Shown one piece after another: positions 55,911-63,910 of a DNA stretch of 64,000 nt (its first letter is position 1; each line of letters begins with the position of its first letter). The notes under the pieces are model-generated. The model ran no database searches, had not been told where the DNA came from, and saw only the letters and a program-made list of their open reading frames with translations. The position numbers and the translations under genes are program-made. The stretch comes from Cloacibacterium caeni (lineage in GTDB: Bacteria > Bacteroidota > Bacteroidia > Flavobacteriales > Weeksellaceae). The stretch is taken from positions 2,612,501 through 2,676,500 of the forward strand of contig NZ_OU015321.1 of the NCBI RefSeq assembly GCF_907163105.1. The letters are read 5' to 3'.

Positions 55911-55966
55911 CAGGCGTCATCAGCTTTTTTAGGGCGGTTGGGTAAGGAAGAGCACCATTTCCTTTC
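55911..55966 (-). promoter_or_regulatory. fluoride (crcB) riboswitch
   Basis: On the minus strand: AAGGAAATGGTGCTCTTCCTT, then CCAACCGCC, then GCTGATGACGCCTG, the crcB-motif hallmarks. P1 is formed by AAGGAA/TTCCTT. The pseudoknot pairs GGTG (55956-55953) with CGCC (55916-55913). The last two C of CGCC also start CCTGATTA (55914-55907), which can instead pair with TAATCAGG (55889-55882) carrying the AGG ribosome-binding site, 6 nt from the ATG. This suggests translational control: fluoride binding frees the site. Confidence 0.9.
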
Positions 55967-55968
55967 AA

Positions 55969-55976
55969 CAAATGTA
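55969..55976 (-). promoter_or_regulatory. -7 box of the fluoride operon
   Basis: TACATTTG (minus strand) fits TAnnTTTG and would start transcription at about the first base of the aptamer. The -33 element is not convincing. Confidence 0.5.
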
Positions 55977-56025
55977 CAAAATAGTTTTTAGAAAATACTA
56001 TTGACAGACATTATAATAATGTTTT

Positions 56026-57057
56026 TCAGGGATAATACTTTTTCTTCAGCCACAAACTAACCCTTACCAATAAAATTAAAACAGGTACTTCCACAAGAGG
56101 ACCGATGACCCCTACAAATGCTTGTGAGGAATGAATTCCAAAAACTGCTATAGCAACAGCAATCGCTAATTCAAAATTATTTCCAGTCGCTGTAAAAGCA
56201 ATAGATGCATTTTTGTCGTAGGGTACTTTCAATGCCTTACTAATGAAAAAGCTGATGAAGAATGTAAGAACAAAGTAAATTACTAATGGTATTGCAACTT
56301 TAACAACGTCCATTGGTAGCTCTAAAATTTTGTCTCCCTTCAAACTGAACATCAATACGATTGTAAACAGCAAAGCATACAAAGTAATAGGTGAAATAGC
56401 CGGAATGAATTTCCTATTGAACCACTCTTTTCCTTTTAATTTAATCAAGAAGTAACGGCTCAAAAATCCTGCAATAAATGGGATCCCTAAATAAATGAAT
56501 ACACTCTCGGCAACATCTTTCATTGGTACCGCAATGTTAAAATTTCCTAAGCCTAGTTTTTGTGGTAATACATTAATAAAAAGCCAAACATAAAAACTAT
56601 AAAACACCAATTGGAAAATACTGTTTAATGCGATTAGCAGAGCTGCGTACTCCCGATTACCTTTTGCTAGATCGTTCCAGACAATGACCATTGCAATACA
56701 TCTTGCTAAACCGATCAAAATTAGACCAATCATATAGTCTGGCTCATCTCGTAGAAAAATGATAGCTAATACAAACATTAAAATAGGACTGATAATCCAA
56801 TTGAGTAGCAATGATACCGACATTACCTTTTTGTCTTTAAAAGCCATTGGTAATAGACTATAATCTACTTTTGCCAAAGGTGGATACATCATTAAAATTA
56901 AACCTATTGCTAAGGGAATATTAGTTGTTCCGACAGACAAAGAATTTGTGACAGTAGAAATATCAGGAAAGAAATATCCTAACCCAACGCCCAAAAGCAT
57001 TGCTAAAAAAATCCATAGGGTAAGAAAGCGGTCGAGGAATTTTAATTTTGGTTGCAT
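56026..57057 (-). CDS. arsB: Acr3-family arsenite efflux transporter
   Basis: A 343-aa protein with ten helices. [20 protein letters not shown] (with the essential cysteine), [15 protein letters not shown] and [18 protein letters not shown] are Acr3 signatures. It extrudes arsenite. It is the last gene of the arsenic operon and starts 3 bp after the H-protein stop. Named arsB in the Acr3 sense (also acr3). Confidence 0.95.
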   Translation of the reverse strand: MQPKLKFLDRFLTLWIFLAMLLGVGLGYFFPDISTVTNSLSVGTTNIPLAIGLILMMYPPLAKVDYSLLPMAFKDKKVMSVSLLLNWIISPILMFVLAIIFLRDEPDYMIGLILIGLARCIAMVIVWNDLAKGNREYAALLIALNSIFQLVFYSFYVWLFINVLPQKLGLGNFNIAVPMKDVAESVFIYLGIPFIAGFLSRYFLIKLKGKEWFNRKFIPAISPITLYALLFTIVLMFSLKGDKILELPMDVVKVAIPLVIYFVLTFFISFFISKALKVPYDKNASIAFTATGNNFELAIAVAIAVFGIHSSQAFVGVIGPLVEVPVLILLVRVSLWLKKKYYP

Positions 57058-57060
57058 CTT

Positions 57061-57438
57061 CTAATTATTTAGTTGAGCGTATTGTTCCGCTGTTAATAAA
57101 TTTTCAGTTTCTCTCAGGTCTTCAATTTCAATTTTCACCATCCAGCCATTATCAAATGGATTAGAATTTACAAGCGTTGGCTCTTTTAAAAGTTGCTCAT
57201 TGGTTTCAATTATTTTCCCTGAAAGAGGCATAAATAGGTCGCTGACGGTTTTAATGGCTTCTACAGAACCAAATACTTCGTCTTGTTTGAAATTATGATT
57301 AACATTAGGTAAGTCAACATATACGATTTCTCCCAATTCCTTTTGAGCAAATGCTGTAATACCGACCGTTGCAGTTTTGTTCTCAATACGAACCCAAGTA
57401 TGTTCTTTTGAATAATGTAGATCTTTTGGAAGTTCCAT
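57061..57438 (-). CDS. gcvH: glycine-cleavage H-like lipoyl protein in an arsenic operon
   Basis: A 125-aa complete H-protein. KELGEIVYVDLP, FGSVEAIKTVSDLFMPLSG (with the lysine that carries lipoate) and NPFDNGWMVKIEI are all conserved. Lipoate is a dithiol and a prime target of arsenite. The gene is embedded between a phosphoesterase and Acr3, apart from any gcvT/gcvP. It may replace poisoned H-protein, bind arsenite, or have another lipoyl role. A TTG start 18 bp upstream is possible; the ATG is preferred. Confidence 0.9.
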   Translation of the reverse strand: MELPKDLHYSKEHTWVRIENKTATVGITAFAQKELGEIVYVDLPNVNHNFKQDEVFGSVEAIKTVSDLFMPLSGKIIETNEQLLKEPTLVNSNPFDNGWMVKIEIEDLRETENLLTAEQYAQLNN

Positions 57439-57456
57439 TTTTTTAGATTTTAACAA

Positions 57457-58230
57457 TTAATAGCCACGTCTTAGATTTTCTGCATACTCGTTTGGAAGAG
57501 GGCTGTCTTCCACTGCCTTTGCTGCCTTTTCAAAGTCATAGTCGAAGCGGATAAATTCTACACTGATGCTTTCTTTGTTCAAAACAGAACTGTTTTCATC
57601 AACTGTCAACATCACATAACCACCTCTAATATCATTGTCTTTCGGCTTCCCAACGGAACCGATATTTACTGCGTGACGAAAATGATCTTGTCCATCAATA
57701 CCCGAATTTAAAACTCTATGATATGGTTTGTGTGTATGTCCGAAACACATAATGTCGGCATCGGCTTGTTCCATAATACGAAGCATACTTTTTTCTTCAC
57801 GGTCTTCGAAAAGATATTCATTTATTTTTCTCGGACTCCCGTGTACCAAAAGCAGGTTCAGTTTGTCTTCGTTCAGTTGAAATTCTACTTTTATATGTGC
57901 TGGAAGTGTGCGCAGGTACGCCCTTTCATCATCTTTCATCAAAGAATTGGTAAAAGAAATGGAAATATTTCCGTTGTCCTTCTCAGCGTCTGTTTTGTAG
58001 GCGCAACCACATTCATTACTCATTCTCCCAATGCCAAAATCGTAGTTGCCAGCAATACTTGGTATTTTTCTTTTACGGATTTCATTGACCACTTCGTTTG
58101 GCCAGATATTGTAACCAACTAAATCTCCCAAACAATAAATGCTGTCGGGATTTCTTTTTTCAACATCTGCAAAGAATGCTTCTAATGCAGGGAGATTAGC
58201 GTGAATGTCGCTGAATAATGCAATTTTCAT
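57457..58230 (-). CDS. metallophosphoesterase in an arsenic operon
   Basis: A 257-aa calcineurin-like phosphoesterase. FSDIHANLPA, LGDLVGY, GNYD (for GNHD), LVHGSPR and FGHTHKPYH are the metal-binding blocks. A cysteine pair (ECGCAYKT, after residue 70) is unusual and could sense or bind metals. It ends 18 bp before the H-protein ATG and starts 1 bp after the ArsO-like gene. The substrate is unknown. Confidence 0.88.
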   Translation of the reverse strand: MKIALFSDIHANLPALEAFFADVEKRNPDSIYCLGDLVGYNIWPNEVVNEIRKRKIPSIAGNYDFGIGRMSNECGCAYKTDAEKDNGNISISFTNSLMKDDERAYLRTLPAHIKVEFQLNEDKLNLLLVHGSPRKINEYLFEDREEKSMLRIMEQADADIMCFGHTHKPYHRVLNSGIDGQDHFRHAVNIGSVGKPKDNDIRGGYVMLTVDENSSVLNKESISVEFIRFDYDFEKAAKAVEDSPLPNEYAENLRRGY

Positions 58231-58231
58231 T

Positions 58232-59293
58232 TTATTTATTTTTATTTAAGAATTCTTCTATTTCAATTATTGTTTGTTTTGCAGATCTGTTTATACCAAT
58301 TAATGTTGCAGATGCGTAGCCTGTCCAGTTACCATAGCCAACAAACCATAAACCTTCCATTTCCAAAGATCTGCTATCTGTGGTTTTAGCGATACCTCTT
58401 TCATCTATACGGACGATTGATCTTAAGTAGGCGGTGTCATAACCAAAGCCTGTGCACCAGACAAAAGCATCAAACTCTTCTGAATTTCCATCATCCCATA
58501 CCACGCCTTGATCATAAATTTTATGAAATGAACCGCTTGAAACTAAAACGCCTCTTTTCTGAGCTTCTTTAACAGGAGGAACCATAACGATATTTCCTAA
58601 ATTGTACTGCGATGCATCAAAGGGTTTTCCTTCTTTTTCCGCTTTGTATTTCGCTGACGCAACATTAAATAGGTAATAACCATCTACATTGTCTGGAAGA
58701 AATTGAGGTTCTCTTTTTGTAGACCATTTTGTTTCAGTAAATCTTGAAACTTCAGCTACAATCTGTGCACCGGAATTCCCTTCACCAATGACTAAAGTTT
58801 TCATTCCTATAAAGTTCTCTGGATTTTTGTAGTTTCCGGAATGAATTTGTATTCCCTTAAAACTTTCGATGCCATCTATGTTTGGAATAGTAGGGTTTCC
58901 CCAGGTTCCGGTTGCTGAGATAATTGACTTAGCTTTTATAGTGTTCTGTTGTATATCAACGATAAAAAAATCTCCATTTTTTTTGATATTATTAACCTCA
59001 AATCCCCGTCTTATATTCAGCTGATAGTGTGCTTCGTATTGCTGTAAGTAATTTATTACTTCTTGCTTAGGAGGAAATTTATTTTTAGATTTCGGCATCG
59101 CCCAGCCAGGCAAGGAACTGTAATCGGCTGGTGAAAAAAGGGTTAGACTGTCCCAAGTATGAAGCCAGGCACCTCCAGATATATTTTGTTTATCCAATAT
59201 TACATAATTCAGTTTAGCTCTTCTCAAATAATATCCGCAGGCTAAAGCGCTTTGTCCTCCTCCAATAACAACGACGTCGTATATTTCATCCAT
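58232..59293 (-). CDS. arsO: ArsO-like flavin monooxygenase
   Basis: A 353-aa FAD/NAD(P)H oxidoreductase. FAD site VVVIGGGQSALACGYYL at the N-terminus; NADPH site LVIGEGNSGAQIVAEVS in the middle; FVWCTGFGYDT near the end. It belongs to the group named ArsO in arsenic operons, whose exact reaction is uncertain. It lies between DUF6428 and the phosphoesterase genes. Confidence 0.8.
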   Translation of the reverse strand: MDEIYDVVVIGGGQSALACGYYLRRAKLNYVILDKQNISGGAWLHTWDSLTLFSPADYSSLPGWAMPKSKNKFPPKQEVINYLQQYEAHYQLNIRRGFEVNNIKKNGDFFIVDIQQNTIKAKSIISATGTWGNPTIPNIDGIESFKGIQIHSGNYKNPENFIGMKTLVIGEGNSGAQIVAEVSRFTETKWSTKREPQFLPDNVDGYYLFNVASAKYKAEKEGKPFDASQYNLGNIVMVPPVKEAQKRGVLVSSGSFHKIYDQGVVWDDGNSEEFDAFVWCTGFGYDTAYLRSIVRIDERGIAKTTDSRSLEMEGLWFVGYGNWTGYASATLIGINRSAKQTIIEIEEFLNKNK

Positions 59294-59345
59294 TAATCTT
59301 TGGTTTTGATTATTTTATAATGGCAGATTAGTGAGTAAATTATGT

Positions 59346-59819
59346 TTAGCAGCAACCTCCGCCAGGCGTACAAGAACTGTTTTGGTTTACACCAAGTTCA
59401 ATTAGATTCTTTTTTTCTTTTTCTGATGGGATTCCGCAAGCATCCTGTGCTAAACAAGCTGTAGTTTTATTTTTTAGAATAAATGTTTTCCCATTGAATT
59501 CTAGATCATATTTTCCAATAGTATCACTCTGATATTCCACTTCAATATCGAAATCCTCGATTCCTAATTTATCCTCGGAAAGTTTGATAATGTTGAGTAA
59601 TTTGTTAGGCTTCAGACGATGTTCAAAATCGTCTGCATTCCAAAGCTGGAAATTGACAACCTTCTCTGAACGGATGACACCGCCACAATCAATAAAGTTT
59701 TTATTGATCATTCCTACTTCCGTAACGTGAAAATGTTCCGGAACAAAAGTTCCATTTTCTAATTGGAATTCAACATTTTCTAATGTTGGTAAAATTTGTT
59801 TTATTTCTGATAATTTCAT
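59346..59819 (-). CDS. DUF6428 arsenic-operon protein
   Basis: A 157-aa soluble protein starting MKLSEIKQILPTLENVEF, with FVPEHFHVTEVG and FIDCGGVIRSEKVVNFQLW. I recognise this as the DUF6428 family commonly found in Bacteroidetes ars operons. The C-terminus has cysteines (AQDACGIPSE and SCTPGGGCC) that could bind arsenite. The upstream TTG start is rejected in favour of the ATG. Confidence 0.75.
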   Translation of the reverse strand: MKLSEIKQILPTLENVEFQLENGTFVPEHFHVTEVGMINKNFIDCGGVIRSEKVVNFQLWNADDFEHRLKPNKLLNIIKLSEDKLGIEDFDIEVEYQSDTIGKYDLEFNGKTFILKNKTTACLAQDACGIPSEKEKKNLIELGVNQNSSCTPGGGCC

Positions 59820-59842
59820 AATTAAATGCTTATAGGTTAAAT

Positions 59843-59862
59843 GCAATATTGCGATATATTAA
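59843..59862 (-). promoter_or_regulatory. second ArsR-type operator between arsR and DUF6428
   Basis: The minus strand carries ATCGCAATATTGCA. The same word (ATCGCAATATTACA) is found on the plus strand at 60221-60234, over the arsR promoter. GCAATATTGC is a perfect 10-bp palindrome. Confidence 0.45.
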
Positions 59863-59875
59863 GGTAAAAAAACGC

Positions 59876-60202
59876 TTAACAGCATTTTGATTTGGTAACA
59901 GTTTGTACTATTGCGGAAAAATAAGTGTTGAGAATTTCGATGGTCTTTTCGTCTATACAATAGCAGATAGCGTTTCCGGAAATGTTACCTTTTATGATCC
60001 CGGCATTTTTCAGTTCTTTCAAATGCTGAGAAACGGTAGGTTGAGCTAAGGGTAATTCATTCACGATGTCGCCACAGATACACTCATTGACTTTCATCAA
60101 ATACTCAATAATAGCTATTCTGGCAGGATGCCCTAATGCTTTTGCAATAGTTGCAATTTGATTTTGCTTATCTGTAAAATGTTCTGTTTTAGTAGCTCCC
60201 AT
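59876..60202 (-). CDS. arsR: ArsR-family metal-responsive repressor
   Basis: A 108-aa winged-helix repressor. The DNA-reading helix is ELPLAQPTVSQHLKELKNAG. Cysteines in ECICGDIV and at the C-terminal KCC may bind arsenite. It heads the arsenic operon, which runs arsR, DUF6428, ArsO-like, phosphoesterase, H-protein, Acr3. Arsenite binding releases DNA and induces the operon. Confidence 0.93.
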   Translation of the reverse strand: MGATKTEHFTDKQNQIATIAKALGHPARIAIIEYLMKVNECICGDIVNELPLAQPTVSQHLKELKNAGIIKGNISGNAICYCIDEKTIEILNTYFSAIVQTVTKSKCC

Positions 60203-60220
60203 AATTCCAAAAAATATTAC

Positions 60221-60258
60221 ATCGCAATATTACAATATAATATTTGCTTCGCAAAATA
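60221..60258 (-). promoter_or_regulatory. arsR promoter and operator
   Basis: On the minus strand, TTTG (60255-60252), a 19-nt spacer, then TAATATTG (60232-60225), one mismatch from the consensus. The operator word ATCGCAATATTACA overlaps the -7 box. TATTTGC TTC GCAAAATA is a second inverted repeat over the -33. Confidence 0.55.
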
Positions 60259-60393
60259 TTTTTTAATAAATTGTCTAAAGAGAAGCTTAGAGATCCAATT
60301 CAAAAAGATTCAAATAGTAGAAAATATATTCACCGAAGGTTTTTACCTTAATTTTCATCTCCAAAGTAATTTTCCAGCTGAGTGATAATTTCT

Positions 60394-61005
60394 TTAATGA
60401 TTTTCCTTACTTGCGTTATATCCATCTTTAAACCTCAGAAAATCCTCTGCTTTTTTAGGATTATTCTTGATCCATAATTGCATAACTTGAGTATTTTCTC
60501 TCAAAACTGTTATCTCATTTTTATCATAGATTTTTTTTCCTTCATCAGCAATTTCATTTAAAATATCTTGGCGTAGTTCACTTTTCGCTTTGATGCTTTC
60601 TTTGTACCAATTGGTTGCGAAATAGATGGATGCGATAAATACTAAAACGGCAAAGACAAAAACTCCAATTCCGCTCCAAATAAATTTCTTCTTCCATCGT
60701 ATATCCTTTCCAAAACCGTCCAAATAATCTTTAGTTTCTTTTGAAAGAACCATTTCTGTCTGCGTAGGAATACTGGCAAGAAATTCAGTCATTTTGGCTT
60801 GCACTAATTTGAAAAAGACCACAGTTTCATTATTGAGTGACTGTCCGTCTTCCAAGCAGATCTTTAAGTCATTCAATAGAGTCGTATGATCTTCAATGGC
60901 AAACTGCAGTTTGATATTTTGTTCAATATTTTCCATATTTGATTTGATCACGTTTTCTAAAAGTTCCATTCCGTTACTTTTAGATTCTTTATTTTCACTA
61001 TCCAT
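60394..61005 (-). CDS. single-pass membrane protein of a mobilisation module
   Basis: A 203-aa protein. A helical N-terminal part is followed by one membrane helix at about residues 112-135 (GVFVFAVLVFIASIYFA) and a charged C-terminal part. No family name is known to me. It is 22 bp downstream of the relaxase gene, where similar proteins are found in Bacteroidetes mobilisable elements. It may couple the relaxosome to the membrane. Confidence 0.6.
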   Translation of the reverse strand: MDSENKESKSNGMELLENVIKSNMENIEQNIKLQFAIEDHTTLLNDLKICLEDGQSLNNETVVFFKLVQAKMTEFLASIPTQTEMVLSKETKDYLDGFGKDIRWKKKFIWSGIGVFVFAVLVFIASIYFATNWYKESIKAKSELRQDILNEIADEGKKIYDKNEITVLRENTQVMQLWIKNNPKKAEDFLRFKDGYNASKENH

Positions 61006-61027
61006 ATTTATTGTTTTATATTTTTAA

Positions 61028-62176
61028 TTATCTTCTTAATTTTCGCTTCTTTTTCCAGAGTGCATCTTCGTCCTGAGAAACATAGGTTGGATTAAGGAAG
61101 TCACTTATTAATCCGCCTGCAATATCTATTAAGCTTTCATTTGGGTCTGATTTCAGATGATTACTTGCATCATTATTTACACTATTTTGACTTAATGATT
61201 TTACCAGATCATCCAGACCAGAATCTATTGCTGACAGAGAGAACCCGACATTTTTCCGAAAAAAGAATCCGTTTTTCTCTTGACTATCACCAATTTTATT
61301 TATCCAGAAATCTTGAATTTCATTTTTTTGACCGGCTTTAAATTCTCCTTTGTATTGGATCTTTACAGAAATTCCTTTTTGTTGTATAATTTTTCGAAAT
61401 CCCTCTATGTTGCCAGCGTCTTTTTGTGCTTCCTTGACCGCATTTTTCATTTCAAACAGAGATTTTATTTCAGAAATTTTCAGTTGATTTGAGATTTCAG
61501 ATAATTTGTAACCAGCTTTATAAATCCTTTCGGTATGAAAATTTTTGTCTTTTTCCATCACAATTCGCATTCCCGAAATCCCGTCTTTGATATTTGAAGA
61601 CAATTGAATTTCAAAACCTTTTTTATTCATTTCTGAGATCAGATCATCAAAATTATCTTTTGACCTAATAGCTTCGGTCAAGCTTTTCAGCATCTCAGCT
61701 TTTTTCTGAATTCCAATTTCTATATCAGTCAACAATCCTCTTTCCTTGCAAACTTCTCTGACAGCATCACCAAATCTCTTTCCGATATCGTGTGATTTCA
61801 CAGTGCAATTTCCCGAAATATCAATCCTGTTTACGACAAAATGAATATGCTTATGTTTTGTACTATTGTGAATATCCAATCGGTACTGATTTTTGTTTGT
61901 CACTCCAATTTTATCTAAAGCTTTGGTGGCGATTTCTGCGAATTCTTCATCCTTCAATTTTCTACCAATTTCGTCCGGTTGAGAAATGTAGCCTGTCAAT
62001 GCCCATTTCTTTACTTTGGTATTTCTTTCAGCTACAGTTTTCATTTCGTGAAATTGACCTTCAGCAGTGTCACTCAAAAGATAATTCGAAGCCACCATTT
62101 CTGATGTTCCTTTATCGTTTGCATTGTATTCCAAAGCAATTTTTGTAATGGATCTGGTGGTTGCTGAATTATTCAT
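61028..62176 (-). CDS. relaxase/mobilisation nuclease
   Basis: A 382-aa MOB-type relaxase. The N-terminal domain has SNYLLS (candidate catalytic tyrosine, residue 32) and the HUH-type metal site KHKHIHFVVNRID (residues 107-119). It nicks DNA at oriT and leads it into the recipient. The start overlaps the MobC-like gene by 8 bp. Confidence 0.9.
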   Translation of the reverse strand: MNNSATTRSITKIALEYNANDKGTSEMVASNYLLSDTAEGQFHEMKTVAERNTKVKKWALTGYISQPDEIGRKLKDEEFAEIATKALDKIGVTNKNQYRLDIHNSTKHKHIHFVVNRIDISGNCTVKSHDIGKRFGDAVREVCKERGLLTDIEIGIQKKAEMLKSLTEAIRSKDNFDDLISEMNKKGFEIQLSSNIKDGISGMRIVMEKDKNFHTERIYKAGYKLSEISNQLKISEIKSLFEMKNAVKEAQKDAGNIEGFRKIIQQKGISVKIQYKGEFKAGQKNEIQDFWINKIGDSQEKNGFFFRKNVGFSLSAIDSGLDDLVKSLSQNSVNNDASNHLKSDPNESLIDIAGGLISDFLNPTYVSQDEDALWKKKRKLRR

Positions 62177-62618
62177 TTTTCTGAATTTTTGAATATAAAT
62201 ACTGATGAATCAATTCGATCAAATTTTCGATTTTCACTAAAATCTCCTTCTTGTTTTCGAAAACATTCCATTCCCGATTTCGTAAAAGATTGGTTATTTT
62301 TTTGAAATGAGTCCCATACTGCAGTAAGACTTCATCAGTTTGAAATTCATTGATTTTTAGTTCTTTTTCGAACAAAACATTTCGGATATAGGTTGATAAT
62401 TTGAACGGATGTTTTTCTTGTTTTTGAATGAGAGTTTCGTATTCGGAATTGGTCATTCGTATTGAAATAACTTTATCAAGTTTTTTGTTTTCTTTAGTTT
62501 TCAAACCGCCTTTCCTACCTAGTTCCTGGAAATATTTTTTTCTCTTTTCCTGAGCAATCTTCGTTTCATTTTCTTTGGCAACTTCGTATATGAATTCTTG
62601 TAAAAAGTCTTTTTCCAT
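62169..62618 (-). CDS. MobC-like ribbon-helix-helix relaxosome protein
   Basis: A 149-aa protein. The basic N-terminus is followed by a ribbon-helix-helix (VISIRMTNSEYETLIQK...KLSTYIRNVLFEK). MobC proteins bind oriT and assist the relaxase. It overlaps the relaxase gene and is preceded by an oriT-like inverted repeat. Confidence 0.82.
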   Translation of the reverse strand: MEKDFLQEFIYEVAKENETKIAQEKRKKYFQELGRKGGLKTKENKKLDKVISIRMTNSEYETLIQKQEKHPFKLSTYIRNVLFEKELKINEFQTDEVLLQYGTHFKKITNLLRNREWNVFENKKEILVKIENLIELIHQYLYSKIQKNE

Positions 62619-62684
62619 TGTGTAAATTTTATTGTATTTAAAAACATTTCTGACGATAGGAAGAAATCAAAAATCCCAATTTTG

Positions 62685-62706
62685 CAATCAGCGGATACGC
62701 TTATTG
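62685..62706. other. candidate oriT stem-loop
   Basis: CAATCAGCG GATA CGCTTATTG is a 9-bp inverted repeat with one mismatch, in the 147-bp space upstream of mobC and the relaxase gene. This is where oriT normally lies. The nick site cannot be placed. Confidence 0.45.
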
Positions 62707-62765
62707 TAAACTTTGGGTACTTTTTGCACTAACATATCACCATATTTTACCTGTGTTTATTTTAC

Positions 62766-63644
62766 TCACCTTCTCCTTTGTTTGACTTGTCTTTCAAGTG
62801 ATGGGTTTTTATGAATCATCCAATCATTTAAGTCTTTAAAATCTGAATATAAAACCCGACAATCTTCTACATTTTTGTTTTCATTTTTAATCATTTCAAT
62901 GCCACGATCTCCTGCTTCATCATTGTCAAAATAAAGCTCAATATTTTCATAATTTTCGATTGAATTTTTAATCTTAGAAATCATCGAAACGGAATTCAAA
63001 ATGAGATAATCTGAAAGTTCTTTTTGTAAAAATTTCTCTACATTTTTAAAGGAAAGAAAATCGAAAAACCCCTCGAAGACCCGCAGCGATTCTGCTCCAT
63101 TTTGTATAGTAGAAATGTCTTTTTTACCCAAACAAATTTTAGAGTATTTATTACGGATTTCATAACCGCCAGAATCGTTCTTGAAACCAATTCCAAAATA
63201 GTTTTTATCTTTCATTCGGTAATGAATTTCGTGTAAGAACTGAGTTTGATTTCCAACTTTTCTTTCTCTTAAATATTCCAAAAGCGAAGGATGCTGAACG
63301 TTTTTAATTTCAATGATTTCATATTGTTTAGATAAATTTTCTGCTTTCTGATTTGAAATACGTTGCTGTTGAAAAGAAGAAAAACTCTGCTTCTCAACCC
63401 ACGCTAAAACTTCATTGACCGAAGCGTTCAGGTATTTCTTCATAAAGTCGGTACTGGTTCCACCAATTCCTTCTGAAAACAGATACCAATAGTTTAGGCT
63501 TTTATTGATTTTAAAAGAGGCTTGGGATTCGTTGGCAAAGGGGTTGAGATACCAAGCTTCTTTTTCATTTTGTTTCGTTGGAAGGTGTCCGAGAGAAAGG
63601 AGGACTTCTTCCAACGGTATGCTGTTGAATTGTTTGCAGTTCAT
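62766..63644 (-). CDS. Toprim-domain primase-like protein
   Basis: A 292-aa protein. The N-terminal region resembles a CHC2 primase zinc domain (PLEEVLLSLGHLP...FKINKSLNYWYLFSEGIGG), but the zinc cysteines are absent. The Toprim domain has FEGFFDFLSF and ELYFDNDEAGDRGIEMI. It is typical of Bacteroidetes mobilisable elements, where it is thought to prime replication of the transferred strand. Confidence 0.82.
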   Translation of the reverse strand: MNCKQFNSIPLEEVLLSLGHLPTKQNEKEAWYLNPFANESQASFKINKSLNYWYLFSEGIGGTSTDFMKKYLNASVNEVLAWVEKQSFSSFQQQRISNQKAENLSKQYEIIEIKNVQHPSLLEYLRERKVGNQTQFLHEIHYRMKDKNYFGIGFKNDSGGYEIRNKYSKICLGKKDISTIQNGAESLRVFEGFFDFLSFKNVEKFLQKELSDYLILNSVSMISKIKNSIENYENIELYFDNDEAGDRGIEMIKNENKNVEDCRVLYSDFKDLNDWMIHKNPSLERQVKQRRR

Positions 63645-63727
63645 TGTTGTAATTTTTAATATTTTTAGTAATAAATAGTAGGTGTCCTGTCGGTTAAAAC
63701 GGACGGATTTGGTTTTGATTAATTTTT

Positions 63728-63885
63728 GATGAATTGATGAGAAAACCTTATAATTAATTGAATTTTAATAATTTACGTCCTCATCAAAATCTCATCATCT
63801 CATCAAACTTGTGGTATTCTTCTCATCAAGCTCTCATCAAAAACCAAGGTTTAAAAATTTGATGAGGCTTTTGATGAGATGTAAC
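63728..63885. repeat. cluster of TGATGAG/CTCATCA repeats
   Basis: The words TTGATGAG or CTCATCA(A) occur about eight times in both orientations in 160 bp between the primase gene and the next CDS. No gene is supported in 63645-63910. It resembles iterons or a binding region for the element's replication or excision proteins. Confidence 0.5.
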
Positions 63886-63910
63886 TAATTGATTTTATTT
63901 CCATTATCAA

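Noticed and set aside
61792-62148. 118-codon plus-strand ORF opposite the relaxase gene
   Set aside because: Shadow of the relaxase frame; no leader or family features.
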